This document shows, in pieces, positions 19,417 through 27,930 of a DNA stretch of 41,266 nt; positions within the stretch are counted from its first letter, which is position 1; each line of letters starts with the position of its first letter. The stretch is from the NCBI GenBank assembly GCA_025359445.1, contig JANYGB010000040.1, forward strand, positions 1 to 41,266, written 5' to 3'. A program made the translations under genes and the position numbers. Under the pieces are notes generated by a model. It ran no database searches and had not been told where the DNA came from. It saw nothing but the letters and a program-made list of their open reading frames with translations. The DNA is from Sphingomonadaceae bacterium. Lineage in GTDB: Bacteria > Pseudomonadota > Alphaproteobacteria > Sphingomonadales > Sphingomonadaceae.

Positions 19417-20105
19417 GCGCCCATGATCCAGTCAACCGCGGCTTCGGCGTGGATCCGCGTGCAATCGTAGATCGGCAGGACATTGGCTTGGATCGGCACG
19501 ATCATTTCCAGCTCGGTGCAGCCCAGCACCACCGCCTCTGCCCCGTCCTGTTCGAGATTGGTGATGATCGTCTTCAATTCGCGCTCGGCCTGGCGCGAGG
19601 CCTTGCCCAGCATCAGCTCATCATAAATGATCCGGTCGAGCGAATCCACGAAGGCCATCTCGGGCGGCAGCAGTTCGATATCGCGCGCGATCAGCTTTTG
19701 CCGGTAAAAACCTTCCAGCATCACGTTGCGCGTGCCGAGCAGCCCGGCCTTCTTGATCCCGTCCGCCGCCATCTTCACCGCAACACATTCGGCGATGTGG
19801 ATGACCGGGACTTTCACTGCTTCGGCCACCTGATCATAGACTTTGTGCATCGAATTGGCGCCGATGACTATCGCGGTGGCCCCGGCCGTCTCGAGCCGCT
19901 TGGCGCTGTCGGCGAGTACGCCTGCGGCGCGCTTCCATTCCTCGGGGGTCGCGAGCCGCGACAGGTCGGTGAAGTCGAGGCTTTCAATGAGCAGCGGCGC
20001 ACTGCTGCGCATGCCGGCGCGGGCCTGCACCAACTGGTTGATGCGCTCGTAGTAACTGCGGGTCGATAGCCAGCTCATGCCGCCAATCAGGCCAAGTTTG
20101 CGCAA
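19413..20105 (-). CDS. Aspartate/glutamate racemase family protein
   Basis: The 230-residue product has the Asp/Glu racemase fold (KLGLIGGMSWLSTRSYYERI at the start). Two catalytic residues are expected, one on each domain. The second is present as VVLGCTELEM (Cys196). The first, normally Cys or Thr just before the Asn of the N-T/S-x-H motif, is Ala83 in IGANSMHKV. Activity as a racemase is therefore uncertain; it may be a related non-racemising enzyme. The start is a TTG at 20105 with GGGGAG about 9 bases upstream. It leads an operon with dgt and the NAD(P)-binding gene. Confidence 0.85.
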   Translation of the reverse strand: MRKLGLIGGMSWLSTRSYYERINQLVQARAGMRSSAPLLIESLDFTDLSRLATPEEWKRAAGVLADSAKRLETAGATAIVIGANSMHKVYDQVAEAVKVPVIHIAECVAVKMAADGIKKAGLLGTRNVMLEGFYRQKLIARDIELLPPEMAFVDSLDRIIYDELMLGKASRQAERELKTIITNLEQDGAEAVVLGCTELEMIVPIQANVLPIYDCTRIHAEAAVDWIMGA

Positions 20106-20186
20106 GGTAAGATACTCCCCGGGAAAGGCCCCTGTTTGGCAGTGGCCTTAATCAAGCAGCGCCATTGCGTCCAGTCAGACGGGCAG

Positions 20187-21161
20187 TCAACCGGGCTTGC
20201 CGACCACTCCATACACCGCGAGTTTCCCCGCGAGCCAGTTAGACAGATTGTCCGCACTGCGCTGCGCGACTTCCTGTTGCGGCAAGTGGCCGGAGTCCGG
20301 ATAGACGATCACGGTACTGCCCGGGATCGCCTGGCCGAACCACTGCGCGGTGGCAGGTGCAATCAAGCTGTCGTGCGCGCCCCACAGCACCAGCACCGGC
20401 ATTTTCAGCGCGGCGAGCTGGGCCTTGTCGAAGGTAACCCACCCTTGCTGAAAACGGGTCAGCGTGGCCTGGCGGTTACCGGGATAGCGCAGCAGCTCCC
20501 AGAACCGGTCGACCGTGGCCGGGGTGACGACCGCCTGGTTCCACACCGACTGGTGCAGGCTTTTCTCGATCAGACTGCGCGGGGTAACGGTCAGCATCAG
20601 TCGGTTGACCACTGGCATCCGCGCGATCTTGAAGCCGATGTTGCCCGGTTCCTTCGACAAGCGCGGCCCGCCGCCAGCATCGATCAGCACCAGTGCAGTC
20701 AGCTTGTCGCCATGCGCCAATGCGTAGTGCAGCGCATTGGCTCCGCCCATCGAATTGCCCGCGAGTGTGAACTTCGTTACCCCGAGCTTGGTGGTGACCT
20801 GATCGATCGTGTCGACAAAAGCCTTGGGCGAATAATCGCCGTGCGGTTCAGGCCCGGTGAGGCCGTGGCCGATCTGGTCGAAGCGGATCACGCGGTAGCT
20901 TTTCGAAAGCTGCGCGGCCCATGGATCCCAAGTGTGCAGATCGTCGTTCGAACCGTGCAGCAGAACGATCACTGGCGCATCGCGCGGGCCTTCGTCGCGC
21001 AGATGGACCGTCAGACCGTTCCCAAGCGCGAGGAATTGCGAGGGCGCCTCGCCGTACTTGGCGCGCATCGCGGCGGGGTCTGAATCCGGGGTGCGCAGAA
21101 AGAGGTAAACCCCCGGCAAGAGGGCGACTACCAGCAGCAACGCGCGACCTAGCCACTTCAT
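20187..21161 (-). CDS. Alpha/beta hydrolase with N-terminal anchor
   Basis: The 324-residue product starts with a hydrophobic segment (MKWLGRALLLVVALLPGVYLF), an uncleaved anchor or signal sequence, so it probably acts in the periplasm. The fold is alpha/beta hydrolase: oxyanion region IVLLHGSND, nucleophile elbow LAGNSMGGANAL, Asp in LVLWGAHDSLI and His in PDSGHLPQQE form the triad. It resembles esterases and carbon–carbon bond hydrolases, but the substrate is unknown. The ATG at 21161 overlaps the stop of the diheme cytochrome gene by 4 bp, with GGGGAG upstream, so the three genes form one tightly coupled operon. Confidence 0.88.
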   Translation of the reverse strand: MKWLGRALLLVVALLPGVYLFLRTPDSDPAAMRAKYGEAPSQFLALGNGLTVHLRDEGPRDAPVIVLLHGSNDDLHTWDPWAAQLSKSYRVIRFDQIGHGLTGPEPHGDYSPKAFVDTIDQVTTKLGVTKFTLAGNSMGGANALHYALAHGDKLTALVLIDAGGGPRLSKEPGNIGFKIARMPVVNRLMLTVTPRSLIEKSLHQSVWNQAVVTPATVDRFWELLRYPGNRQATLTRFQQGWVTFDKAQLAALKMPVLVLWGAHDSLIAPATAQWFGQAIPGSTVIVYPDSGHLPQQEVAQRSADNLSNWLAGKLAVYGVVGKPG

Positions 21162-22144
21162 CTTTTCATCTCCCCAATCCACCTTTTTACCGCCGTCAGG
21201 CCCGCCGGATCGAGCGCCGCGCGGCCCAGTTCGGGCATCGCAATTCCGCCCTCGAGACTGGCCATGCGAAAATACAAAATCGAATGCGCGGCATCGCCCG
21301 GGACCACGTCAACGTCCAGATTGCCCGATCCGCGCCCCGCTGCAACCGGGCGCTTGCCGATGCCGAGCTTGATCGGATCGCGCTCCAGCCAGCCGAGGTA
21401 GAGTCCAGAATTGGAAGCTGCACCATTCGCGTTGTGGCAATGCGCGCAATTCACATCGAGGTACCCGCGCGCGGCCAACGCGGCGTCGGCGCGGGTCCGC
21501 TCTTCCCACAGCGGGATGCGCTTGGTCACCACCGGCACGTGGTCAAGCTTGCCTGCCTTTTGCAGTGCCGCCAGCCACGCTGGGGCGAGGTTGTAGGCCT
21601 TAGGCCCGATCGGGGTGACCGCACCGGCAACGCCGTGGCATTCCTTGCACTGGTTCTTGTTGGGGACGGCATAGCTGAGCGGTTTACCGTCCGGCCCGGT
21701 CAGCGCGATGCGCTTGCCGCCCAAAGTCAGCCGCGCCTCGCGCTGGTCGGCGTCCCAGACATAAGGCAGCGCCACCCAGCCTTCGGCGCGGTGGAGCAGC
21801 ACGCGGGTTTCAATCAGTTTCCCGCCCATCTTGAACGTCTTGATCAAGGCCGAGCCCATGGGCAAATCGAGCAGGCCCTCGTCCTGCGCTTTGGCCTGCT
21901 GACCGGGCGGAATGTAGACGAAGCGAAGCTTGTCCGCCCCGTCCGACCACAGCGGGATGTTGAGACGGTATGGGGTCACTCCGCTGGCCGGCTTCTGAGC
22001 GGCGCTGTCGGCGAAGAAACCATAGTCGCTGAGCACGGCCGGAAAATCGCTCCCGCGCACCGCAAGTTCGCTTACCATTTTTTGCCCCGGCTGCGCCGCC
22101 AGCGTGGCGCTCATCAGCATTAGCGCGGCGGCAAGCAGTCTCAC
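21158..22144 (-). CDS. SO2930-like diheme c-type cytochrome
   Basis: The product of about 328 residues has a signal peptide (VRLLAAALMLMSATLAAQ) and two heme-binding CxxCH motifs, CKECH at about residues 166–170 and CAHCH at about 233–237. It is expected to be a periplasmic c-type cytochrome. Conserved blocks are ADKLRFVYIPPGQQ and NPLWSD-like NIPLWSDGADKLR. This resembles the HNE_0200/SO2930 family, which is known to lie beside a parallel beta-helix gene, exactly as here. The GTG at 22144 overlaps the beta-helix stop as GTGA. An ORF extends further upstream but overlaps the neighbour and has no signal sequence. Confidence 0.85.
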   Translation of the reverse strand: MRLLAAALMLMSATLAAQPGQKMVSELAVRGSDFPAVLSDYGFFADSAAQKPASGVTPYRLNIPLWSDGADKLRFVYIPPGQQAKAQDEGLLDLPMGSALIKTFKMGGKLIETRVLLHRAEGWVALPYVWDADQREARLTLGGKRIALTGPDGKPLSYAVPNKNQCKECHGVAGAVTPIGPKAYNLAPAWLAALQKAGKLDHVPVVTKRIPLWEERTRADAALAARGYLDVNCAHCHNANGAASNSGLYLGWLERDPIKLGIGKRPVAAGRGSGNLDVDVVPGDAAHSILYFRMASLEGGIAMPELGRAALDPAGLTAVKRWIGEMKR

Positions 22145-23346
22145 GGCTTGGCGCGCGCATCCAGCGCGGCAGGCGCGCCGGTCGGATTGGCCGCAGCGAT
22201 CGCCACCTTGACACTGCCGCCGATCAGCCGGGGTTTGGCCTCGGCCATGCCGATCTGCTCGGCAGGCAGGCCTAGCGCTAGCAGATGGCTGTCTTGCCCG
22301 GTGACCGCCGGCTGGGCTCCCTGGCCATCCCAAACGACCGCCGGCAAGGCCCCGCCAAAGGCCGCGGCCAACTGCACTCCGCCCGGAATTTGCGGCTCAT
22401 TGCCGCCGCCGCGCACGGTGTTGCCGTCAACCAGGACATGGCGCGGAACCGGATTGTAGGTCTTGTCGGTAAACGGCTGCGGATAGGAGACCACCAGCAC
22501 TTGCGCGGTCGGATTGTCCACCAGCGTATTACCGCGCACAGTGACCACATCGTTGGCCATCACCATCACCCCGGTGCCGCGCGGCACGCCGGCGACGATG
22601 TTGCCTTTGGGGGCAAAATTAGAGGTATCGTTGGCCACCACCAGATTGTCCGCGATCAGCGTATTCCCCCCGCCCATCACCGGCAGGTTGGGCAGGTCGA
22701 ACACCAGAATTCCGCCGGTGTTGCGCGTCACCAGGTTGCCCGTCACCAGCGCATCGCGGCTGTTCTCGATCTCGATCCCGGCGACGCTCTGCTCGACCAT
22801 GTTATATCGCACCGTGATCGCCTTGGACTGGCCGACGTAAATCCCCGCGTCCGACGCGCCCGAGACCTTGCACCCATCGACCAGCACCCCGGTGCTCGCG
22901 ACCGGGTAAATGCCGTAAGCGCCGTTGGTTTCCTTTGGTCCGCCGGTCCAGGCCACGCGGATGCGGTAGTAAACGATGTTGTCCGCGCCTTTGGACTTGA
23001 TCCCGTCGCCGTGAGTGTTCTCAACCGCGAAATCACGCAAAGTGACGTCGTCCGAGGTTACCAGCAGCCCCTCACCCGCGCCTTGCTGGCCCGAGAAATC
23101 GAGCACGCTGCCATCCATCCCCGCGCCGCGCACTGTAACCCCATTGGCATCGAGCGACAGCCCGTCGGTGAGCGCAAATCGCCCGGCCCCCAGCTGCACG
23201 ACATCGCCCGGCTGCGCAGCTATCAGCGCCTCCTGCAAGCGCCCCTGCGCGCCCTCCCCGGCGGCGACGGCAATCGTCTTGGCGTGAACAGGAGCAGTCA
23301 GGGCAAGCGCCGAGACCGCAGCGATTATGGCTGTGGGCGTCCTCAT
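22141..23346 (-). CDS. Exported parallel beta-helix protein
   Basis: The 401-residue product has a signal peptide (MRTPTAIIAAVSALALTAPVHAKT). Repeated turns of a right-handed beta-helix follow, seen as N-V/T-I-x-N patterns such as SVAGIEIENSRDALVTGNLV, TRNTGGILVFDLPNLPVM and NTLIADNLVVANDTSNFAP. It matches the beta-helix partner of SO2930-type cytochromes. Related folds include polysaccharide lyases and NosD-like proteins, but there are no evident lyase residues. It is the first gene of a three-gene operon with 4 bp overlaps. Its function is not known; a structural or substrate-binding role in the periplasm fits. Confidence 0.87.
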   Translation of the reverse strand: MRTPTAIIAAVSALALTAPVHAKTIAVAAGEGAQGRLQEALIAAQPGDVVQLGAGRFALTDGLSLDANGVTVRGAGMDGSVLDFSGQQGAGEGLLVTSDDVTLRDFAVENTHGDGIKSKGADNIVYYRIRVAWTGGPKETNGAYGIYPVASTGVLVDGCKVSGASDAGIYVGQSKAITVRYNMVEQSVAGIEIENSRDALVTGNLVTRNTGGILVFDLPNLPVMGGGNTLIADNLVVANDTSNFAPKGNIVAGVPRGTGVMVMANDVVTVRGNTLVDNPTAQVLVVSYPQPFTDKTYNPVPRHVLVDGNTVRGGGNEPQIPGGVQLAAAFGGALPAVVWDGQGAQPAVTGQDSHLLALGLPAEQIGMAEAKPRLIGGSVKVAIAAANPTGAPAALDARAKP

Positions 23347-23400
23347 GGTTCGCAGTGTGAACTGACAGGCGTGTAAGTCAATCCGCAGTGGAAAAGGAAG

Positions 23401-23667
23401 GGTTCACGCAAAGGCGCAGAGGAGCAGGGAGGCGCAAAGGGAACGAGGAGTAGGAAGATTTACTCGCGCAGAGAACGCAGAGCACGCCGAGTTGTTGTGC
23501 TTGCGGCGCAGCCGCTGCTCATTTTGCTTTTCGCGCCTAAGGCGATGCTGCAAAAATGAGGTCCGCCCCCGGCGAGCACTGATCCTCGGCGTGCTCAGCG
23601 TTCTCTACGCGAGCAAATCTTCCTTTTCCTCCGCGCCTTCCTGCTCCTCTGCGCCTCTGCGCGAACC
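23401..23667. repeat. Long dispersed inverted repeat, copy 1 (GCAGAGGCGCAGAGG family)
   Basis: The 455 bp between the beta-helix gene and the cytochrome gene is mostly this element. The left arm (about 23401–23491, beginning GGTTCACGCAAAGGCGCAGA) and the right arm (about 23585–23667, ending CTCTGCGCGAACC) are inverted copies of roughly 85–90 bp, for example AAGATTTACTCGCG against CGCGAGCAAATCTT. The loop of about 95 bp contains a smaller inverted stretch. Two shorter relatives occur at 25482–25654 and 38622–38775. No transposase gene or convincing coding frame lies inside. The remaining bases 23668–23801 hold the cytochrome leader, in which no firm promoter is seen. Confidence 0.88.
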
Positions 23668-23801
23668 TTCTTACCTTTTTCGGCCTCCAACCGCTCGCGC
23701 CCAGTCCGCCGAAGCGGTTTCAGGAACCAAGATCGATCTAGGTAGTTGCATAGAAAGCTACCCGCGCGCTGCGCCCAAGCGCCTTCACAGGAGCTTTGTC
23801 C

Positions 23802-25427
23802 GTGTCCAACAGCCGCCTCAAAATCACGCCGTCGGTTTGCCTTCTCGCAATCGCCATTTCGTGCACGGGCGTGGCGATTGCCGCGCGACCGGGGCAGATG
23901 GGCCACTCCGGCATGGCTATGGATCATTCCCGCATGGCGATGGAGGGACCGGCCGATCAAGGCCCGGCCTTGCCTCAGCAAAGCGGTAACGCCATCGCCG
24001 GGCGCGATGTTTTTCGTTCGGAAACCTTTGGCAATGAAGGGTTCTGGACCGACGCCGTCCGATTGCCGCAGGGCATTATGGCAGCCAAAGTAACCCCGCT
24101 GCAAGCGCTCAACCTGGGGCTGCAGATCGATGCCGACATGGTCGACGCGGCGACCAAAGCGCAGCTCGGCACAGAGCTTGCTGCCGACCCTTCGGGCAAG
24201 AGTTCCCGGCTGCTTAACGATCCGGCGTTGACGCTCGCGCTGGTCAAAGCTGGCGCGGTGATCGGGATGGTACCCAAAGGCGAAAAAGTCGGGGCAAGCT
24301 GCGCGCTGTGCCACACGATGACTGACGCGTCAGTGTTCAAGGTTGCCAAAGGCGGCAGCATCGGCAGCCGGATCGAAGGGATGGCCAATCATCAGCTCAA
24401 CCTTGGCGCCATTTTCGCGACCGCCGCCAACACGCGCGCGCTTTATCCCGTGGCGCAGACGCAGCTTACGGCAAACAAGGGCAAGACGCTCGGCCGGGCT
24501 CCGCGTGGGCTGACCGAGAATTCGACCGAGGCCGATTTCGACGCCTATTTCGGCAATCCCAAATTCTACCCGATCGGGATGTTCGACGATACTTTCGATG
24601 GCAACGGCAACCCGATGCACAACAGCCCGTTGTTCAGGCAGGACCTGGCCGCGCCTTATGGCAGCGAAGGGACGATGACCAAGCAAGACGATTTCGCCAA
24701 CCTCGTCTACACTTCGTTGTTCGATCAAACGATGTTAACTACGCCAGGCGGCCGCGCTTTCGTCCACAAATTGGCCGGTGCCGCTGGTGACGAAATGATC
24801 GACGATTACGTCAAGATCCTGCGCGACACCGGGGTGACCGGATATCCTTATGTAATCGGTCAGGCGCGCGATGTCGGTAACGTGGGTGAGCTTGGCAGTC
24901 CCATCGGCTATCGCACCGACAATGCCAAACTCCTGGCCTTGAACGCCTATCTGTTCGCCCTCCCCGCGCCCGCAGGAATGCGGGGCAATAGCGCTGCTGC
25001 GCTGCGCGGACGTGCCGCGTTTGTTTCATCGGGCTGCACGAGCTGCCACAACACGGTGCAAGGCCGCGCCGTGCCGACCACGATCCACCCGATGGGGCAA
25101 ATCTGGCCGGGCGACCGTCCGACAATACTTGCCATGCGGATGGCGCCGCTGACCCCGGTGCAGGACACGCCCGGTAATTTCTTCGATGACAAATGGGCTG
25201 TGGTGAACGCATCGCTGCGCGGTGAAAAGCGCGGGGTGGCGATGCCACTGCTGCTCGATCTGGCCCGCAAGCCGGTGTTCCTGCATGATAACAGCGTGCC
25301 GAGCCTGGACATGTTGCTCAACCCATCGCGCGGAGCGAAAGCCCCGCACCCGTTTTATGTCCGCAACCCCGCGCAGCGCAATGTGGTGGTGACGTACCTC
25401 AAGGCGCTGGATACCAATTCGCGCTGA
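23802..25427 (+). CDS. Diheme c-type cytochrome with Met/His-rich N-terminus
   Basis: The product of about 541 residues has a signal peptide (VSNSRLKITPSVCLLAIAIS ending near GVAIAA) and two CxxCH heme motifs, CALCH at about residues 167–171 and CTSCH at about 412–416. Right after the signal is a Met/His-rich segment (GQMGHSGMAMDHSRMAMEG) that could bind copper. The C-terminal block PVFLHDNSVPSLDMLLNPSR recalls diheme peroxidase-like (MauG/CcpA-type) cytochromes, but the overall length and the spacing of the hemes do not allow a precise family. GTG at 23802 has AGGAG 8 bases upstream. It is divergent from the beta-helix/SO2930 operon, hinting at a shared electron-transfer role. Confidence 0.82.
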   Translation: MSNSRLKITPSVCLLAIAISCTGVAIAARPGQMGHSGMAMDHSRMAMEGPADQGPALPQQSGNAIAGRDVFRSETFGNEGFWTDAVRLPQGIMAAKVTPLQALNLGLQIDADMVDAATKAQLGTELAADPSGKSSRLLNDPALTLALVKAGAVIGMVPKGEKVGASCALCHTMTDASVFKVAKGGSIGSRIEGMANHQLNLGAIFATAANTRALYPVAQTQLTANKGKTLGRAPRGLTENSTEADFDAYFGNPKFYPIGMFDDTFDGNGNPMHNSPLFRQDLAAPYGSEGTMTKQDDFANLVYTSLFDQTMLTTPGGRAFVHKLAGAAGDEMIDDYVKILRDTGVTGYPYVIGQARDVGNVGELGSPIGYRTDNAKLLALNAYLFALPAPAGMRGNSAAALRGRAAFVSSGCTSCHNTVQGRAVPTTIHPMGQIWPGDRPTILAMRMAPLTPVQDTPGNFFDDKWAVVNASLRGEKRGVAMPLLLDLARKPVFLHDNSVPSLDMLLNPSRGAKAPHPFYVRNPAQRNVVVTYLKALDTNSR

Positions 25428-25481
25428 GGCCGAGCGAATTGGCAGGCGTAAATTGGTTAATTGAGTGACGATGGAGCAAGT

Positions 25482-25654
25482 GGTTCACGCAGAGGCGCAG
25501 AGGAAAAGGGGGGCGCAAAGAAGTAGGCGCTTTGGGCGCAGCCACTGAAAATCTGGCAGCTGCGCTTGGCGGAATCTGCGCGAAACCGTTCTAATGCCTG
25601 CGGCGCGCGTAACCACTCTGCGCTTCCCTTCTCCTCTGCGCCTCAGCGCGAACC
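25482..25654. repeat. Dispersed inverted repeat, copy 2
   Basis: The left arm begins GGTTCACGCAGAGGCGCAGA and the right arm ends CTCTGCGCCTCAGCGCGAACC. Arms are about 40 bp, and the interior is largely unrelated to copy 1. It lies between the convergent cytochrome and lipoprotein genes and ends 3 bp before the lipoprotein stop codon, so it may form a bidirectional hairpin at both 3' ends. Confidence 0.82.
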
Positions 25655-25657
25655 CGC

Positions 25658-25969
25658 TCACTTCTTCTCCGGCGCAAACCCGCTCGCGCAGAGCGCTGCT
25701 GAACTCGCGGTGACCTCGATAACTTCGGTATCGCCGACTTGGCGCACCGCTGCGGCATAATCAAACAGCGAGCGTTTTTGGCCCTTCAGTTTGCGCAATT
25801 TGTTGAGCTGGAGGAGCGAAAGCCGGTCAGTCAGACGGGTGGCCATGCAGGACGAATTGCCCTCTGACAGCCCCGCATCGATCATCGCGCTTTTGACCTG
25901 GCCATAAGCGAGCTTGGACGGGGCGCAGGCGGCAAGGAAGACGAAAGCGGCGGAGATCAAAATCTTCAA
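25658..25969 (-). CDS. Small lipoprotein of unknown function
   Basis: The 103-residue product starts MKILISAAFVFLAACAPSKL, a lipoprotein signal with the acylated Cys at about residue 15. The chosen start is a TTG at 25969 with GAGG about 6 bases upstream; an earlier TTG at 25981 would place that site inside the gene. The mature protein has three cysteines counting the lipidated one, with two (SSCMATRL and AALCASGF) likely disulfide-bonded, and a Lys/Arg-rich centre. No family was recognised. It is divergent from no close gene; 161 bp separate it from the pntB 3' end and no gene is seen there. Confidence 0.65.
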   Translation of the reverse strand: MKILISAAFVFLAACAPSKLAYGQVKSAMIDAGLSEGNSSCMATRLTDRLSLLQLNKLRKLKGQKRSLFDYAAAVRQVGDTEVIEVTASSAALCASGFAPEKK

Positions 25970-26130
25970 TTTGCACCTCAAACTGGACAGGTCGTGCCGG
26001 ATTTTGGCTCAGGGTGGAGCGAGAATGGCTGACTTCGAGAACCGGCGCGCAGCGACCATTTGGGTCGTGAGCACCGGAAGCGCAGAAGGTGGCCGTTCGC
26101 AGCCCGCCCTGGGTCAAAAGGCGGTATGAC

Positions 26131-27612
26131 CTAATGCGCCAGCGCCTTGTTGATATCCTCTACCATCTTCTTTGCGTCCGCGAGCAGCATCATGGTCTGG
26201 TCCATGTAAAACACATCGTTATCGACCCCGGCATAACCGACCCCGCCCATGCTGCGCTTGATGAACATGATCGACTTGGCCTTTTCGACATCGAACACCG
26301 GCATGCCGTAAATCGGCGATGATTTGTCGGTCTTGGCCGCCGGGTTGACCACGTCGTTGGCACCGATGATGAAGGCCACGTCGGTCTGCGCGAATTCGCC
26401 GTTGATATCTTCCAGTTCGAACACATCGTCATACGGAACCTGAGCTTCGGCCAGCAACACATTCATATGTCCCGGCATCCGCCCCGCGACCGGGTGGATC
26501 GCGTATTTGACCCGCACGCCGCGCGCCTTGAGCTGGTCGCCCATCTCGCGCAGCACGTGCTGCGCCTGCGCCACCGCCATGCCGTAGCCGGGGATGATGA
26601 TGACCTGCTCGGCCTCACCCAGCAGGAACGCGGCGTCTTCGGCCGAGCCGCGCTTCCATGGGCGCTGCTCCTTGGCCTCGCCGCCAGCATCGGCAACCGC
26701 ACCGAACCCGCCGGCGATCACCGAAATGAAGCTGCGGTTCATCGCCTTGCACATGATGTAGCTGAGGATCACGCCCGACGAGCCAACCAGCGCCCCGGTG
26801 ATGATCATCGCGGTGTTGTGCAGCGTGAAGCCCATCGCGGCGGCTGCCCAGCCCGAATACGAGTTGAGCATCGAGACGACCACCGGCATGTCCGCCCCGC
26901 CGATCGGGATGATCAGCAGGAAGCCGATCAGGAACGACAGCGCGGTGACCACGGCGATCACCCACAGCGACTGGTCCATCGTGAAATAGCCGGTCAGGCC
27001 GATGATTGCGGCGAGCGTGCCAAGGTTGATCACATGCCGCCCGGGCAGCATGATCGGCGCGCCGCTCATCTTGCCCGCGAGCTTGAGGAAGGCGATGACC
27101 GAGCCCGAGAAAGTGATCGCGCCGATCGCGATGCCGAGGCCCATTTCGATGCGGCTCTGCGCCTCGATCACGCCGTCTGCGCCCGCGATGCCGAACGCGG
27201 TCGGGTTGAGGTAAGCCGCCCAACCCACCAACACCGCCGCCATGCCTACGAGGCTGTGAAACGCCGCTACCAGCTGCGGCATGTCGGTCATCTTGATGCG
27301 GCGCGCAGTAACCAAGCCAATTGCGCCACCAAGGGCGATGGCGGCGAGGATTTCTGCTATCCCCGCGAAGTCAGGCCCGAAGAACGGCGAGCCGTCTGGC
27401 GGAATGTGGGCGTAGTATTGTCTTGAGGGGACGTGGGTGACCAACGTCGTCACCACCGCAATCGCCATGCCGATCATGCCAAACCGGTTGCCGCGCTGAG
27501 AAGTGCTCGGGCTCGACAGCCCGCGCAGCGCGAGGATGAACAAGACCCCCGAAACGAGGTAAGCGAGCAAGGCCCAGGCGGGGGTCGCGGCGTGCTCCAT
27601 CGCGCCCTCCAT
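26131..27612 (-). CDS. pntB: NAD(P) transhydrogenase subunit beta
   Basis: This is the membrane and NADP(H)-binding subunit of the proton-translocating transhydrogenase, which makes NADPH from NADH using the proton gradient. The 493-residue product has about nine membrane helices followed by the dIII NADP-binding domain, with VIIIPGYGMAVAQAQHVLRE and FIIGANDVVNPAAKTDKSSPIYGMPV as signature blocks. The ATG at 27612 overlaps the pntAB stop as TGATG; GGAGG lies upstream. A second ATG at 27600 (MEHAATPAW) is also possible. Last gene of the pnt operon. Confidence 0.95.
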   Translation of the reverse strand: MEGAMEHAATPAWALLAYLVSGVLFILALRGLSSPSTSQRGNRFGMIGMAIAVVTTLVTHVPSRQYYAHIPPDGSPFFGPDFAGIAEILAAIALGGAIGLVTARRIKMTDMPQLVAAFHSLVGMAAVLVGWAAYLNPTAFGIAGADGVIEAQSRIEMGLGIAIGAITFSGSVIAFLKLAGKMSGAPIMLPGRHVINLGTLAAIIGLTGYFTMDQSLWVIAVVTALSFLIGFLLIIPIGGADMPVVVSMLNSYSGWAAAAMGFTLHNTAMIITGALVGSSGVILSYIMCKAMNRSFISVIAGGFGAVADAGGEAKEQRPWKRGSAEDAAFLLGEAEQVIIIPGYGMAVAQAQHVLREMGDQLKARGVRVKYAIHPVAGRMPGHMNVLLAEAQVPYDDVFELEDINGEFAQTDVAFIIGANDVVNPAAKTDKSSPIYGMPVFDVEKAKSIMFIKRSMGGVGYAGVDNDVFYMDQTMMLLADAKKMVEDINKALAH

Positions 27613-27917
27613 CACTGGCCCTCCGGTTTGGGAGCAGGCCGGTCCTTCTTCTTGTACATCGCCAGCATCCGCGCGGTCACCGCAAACCCGCCGAAGATGT
27701 TGACGCTGGCCAGCACCACCGCCAGCAGTCCCAGCCACTTCGAACTCGCACTCCCCGCCGCCGCCGCCGCAATCAGCGCGCCGACGATAATCACCGAGGA
27801 GATCGCATTGGTCACCGCCATCAACGGCGTATGCAGCGCCGGGGTCACCGACCAGACGACGTAATAGCCCACGAAACAAGCCATGACGAAGATCGACAGG
27901 ATCGAGATGAAGTCCAT
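27612..27917 (-). CDS. pntAB: NAD(P) transhydrogenase subunit alpha, part 2 (membrane)
   Basis: This is the small membrane part of the split alpha subunit (about 101 residues). It has three predicted helices, with VWSVTPALHTPLMAVTNAISSVIIVGAL as the conserved stretch of the transhydrogenase alpha C-terminal domain, and a Lys/Pro-rich tail. Length and motif are normal. It starts 13 bp after the unrelated inserted gene, not directly after pntAA. The stop overlaps pntB. The alpha part 1–part 2 order is therefore interrupted. Confidence 0.95.
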   Translation of the reverse strand: MDFISILSIFVMACFVGYYVVWSVTPALHTPLMAVTNAISSVIIVGALIAAAAAGSASSKWLGLLAVVLASVNIFGGFAVTARMLAMYKKKDRPAPKPEGQ

Positions 27918-27930
27918 TATTGCCCTCTGA

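Noticed and set aside
19002..20069. Plus-strand open frame of 355 codons opposite dgt and the racemase
   Set aside because: Antisense to two well-conserved genes, no domain visible.
20921..22123. Plus-strand open frame of 400 codons opposite the diheme cytochrome
   Set aside because: Antisense to the signal-peptide and heme-motif coding sequence; atypical amino-acid use.
23401..25654. CRISPR array made of the GCAGAGG repeats
   Set aside because: Copies are inverted, spaced by kilobases and differ in length; no regular spacer–repeat pattern and no cas genes.
25827..26117. Minus-strand open frame of 96 codons upstream of the lipoprotein
   Set aside because: Runs through the lipoprotein start in another frame, lacks a ribosome site, and has no recognisable family.
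27613..27879. Upstream extension of pntB to 27879
   Set aside because: It would overlap nearly all of pntAB in another frame; ATG at 27612 with TGATG overlap explains the operon.
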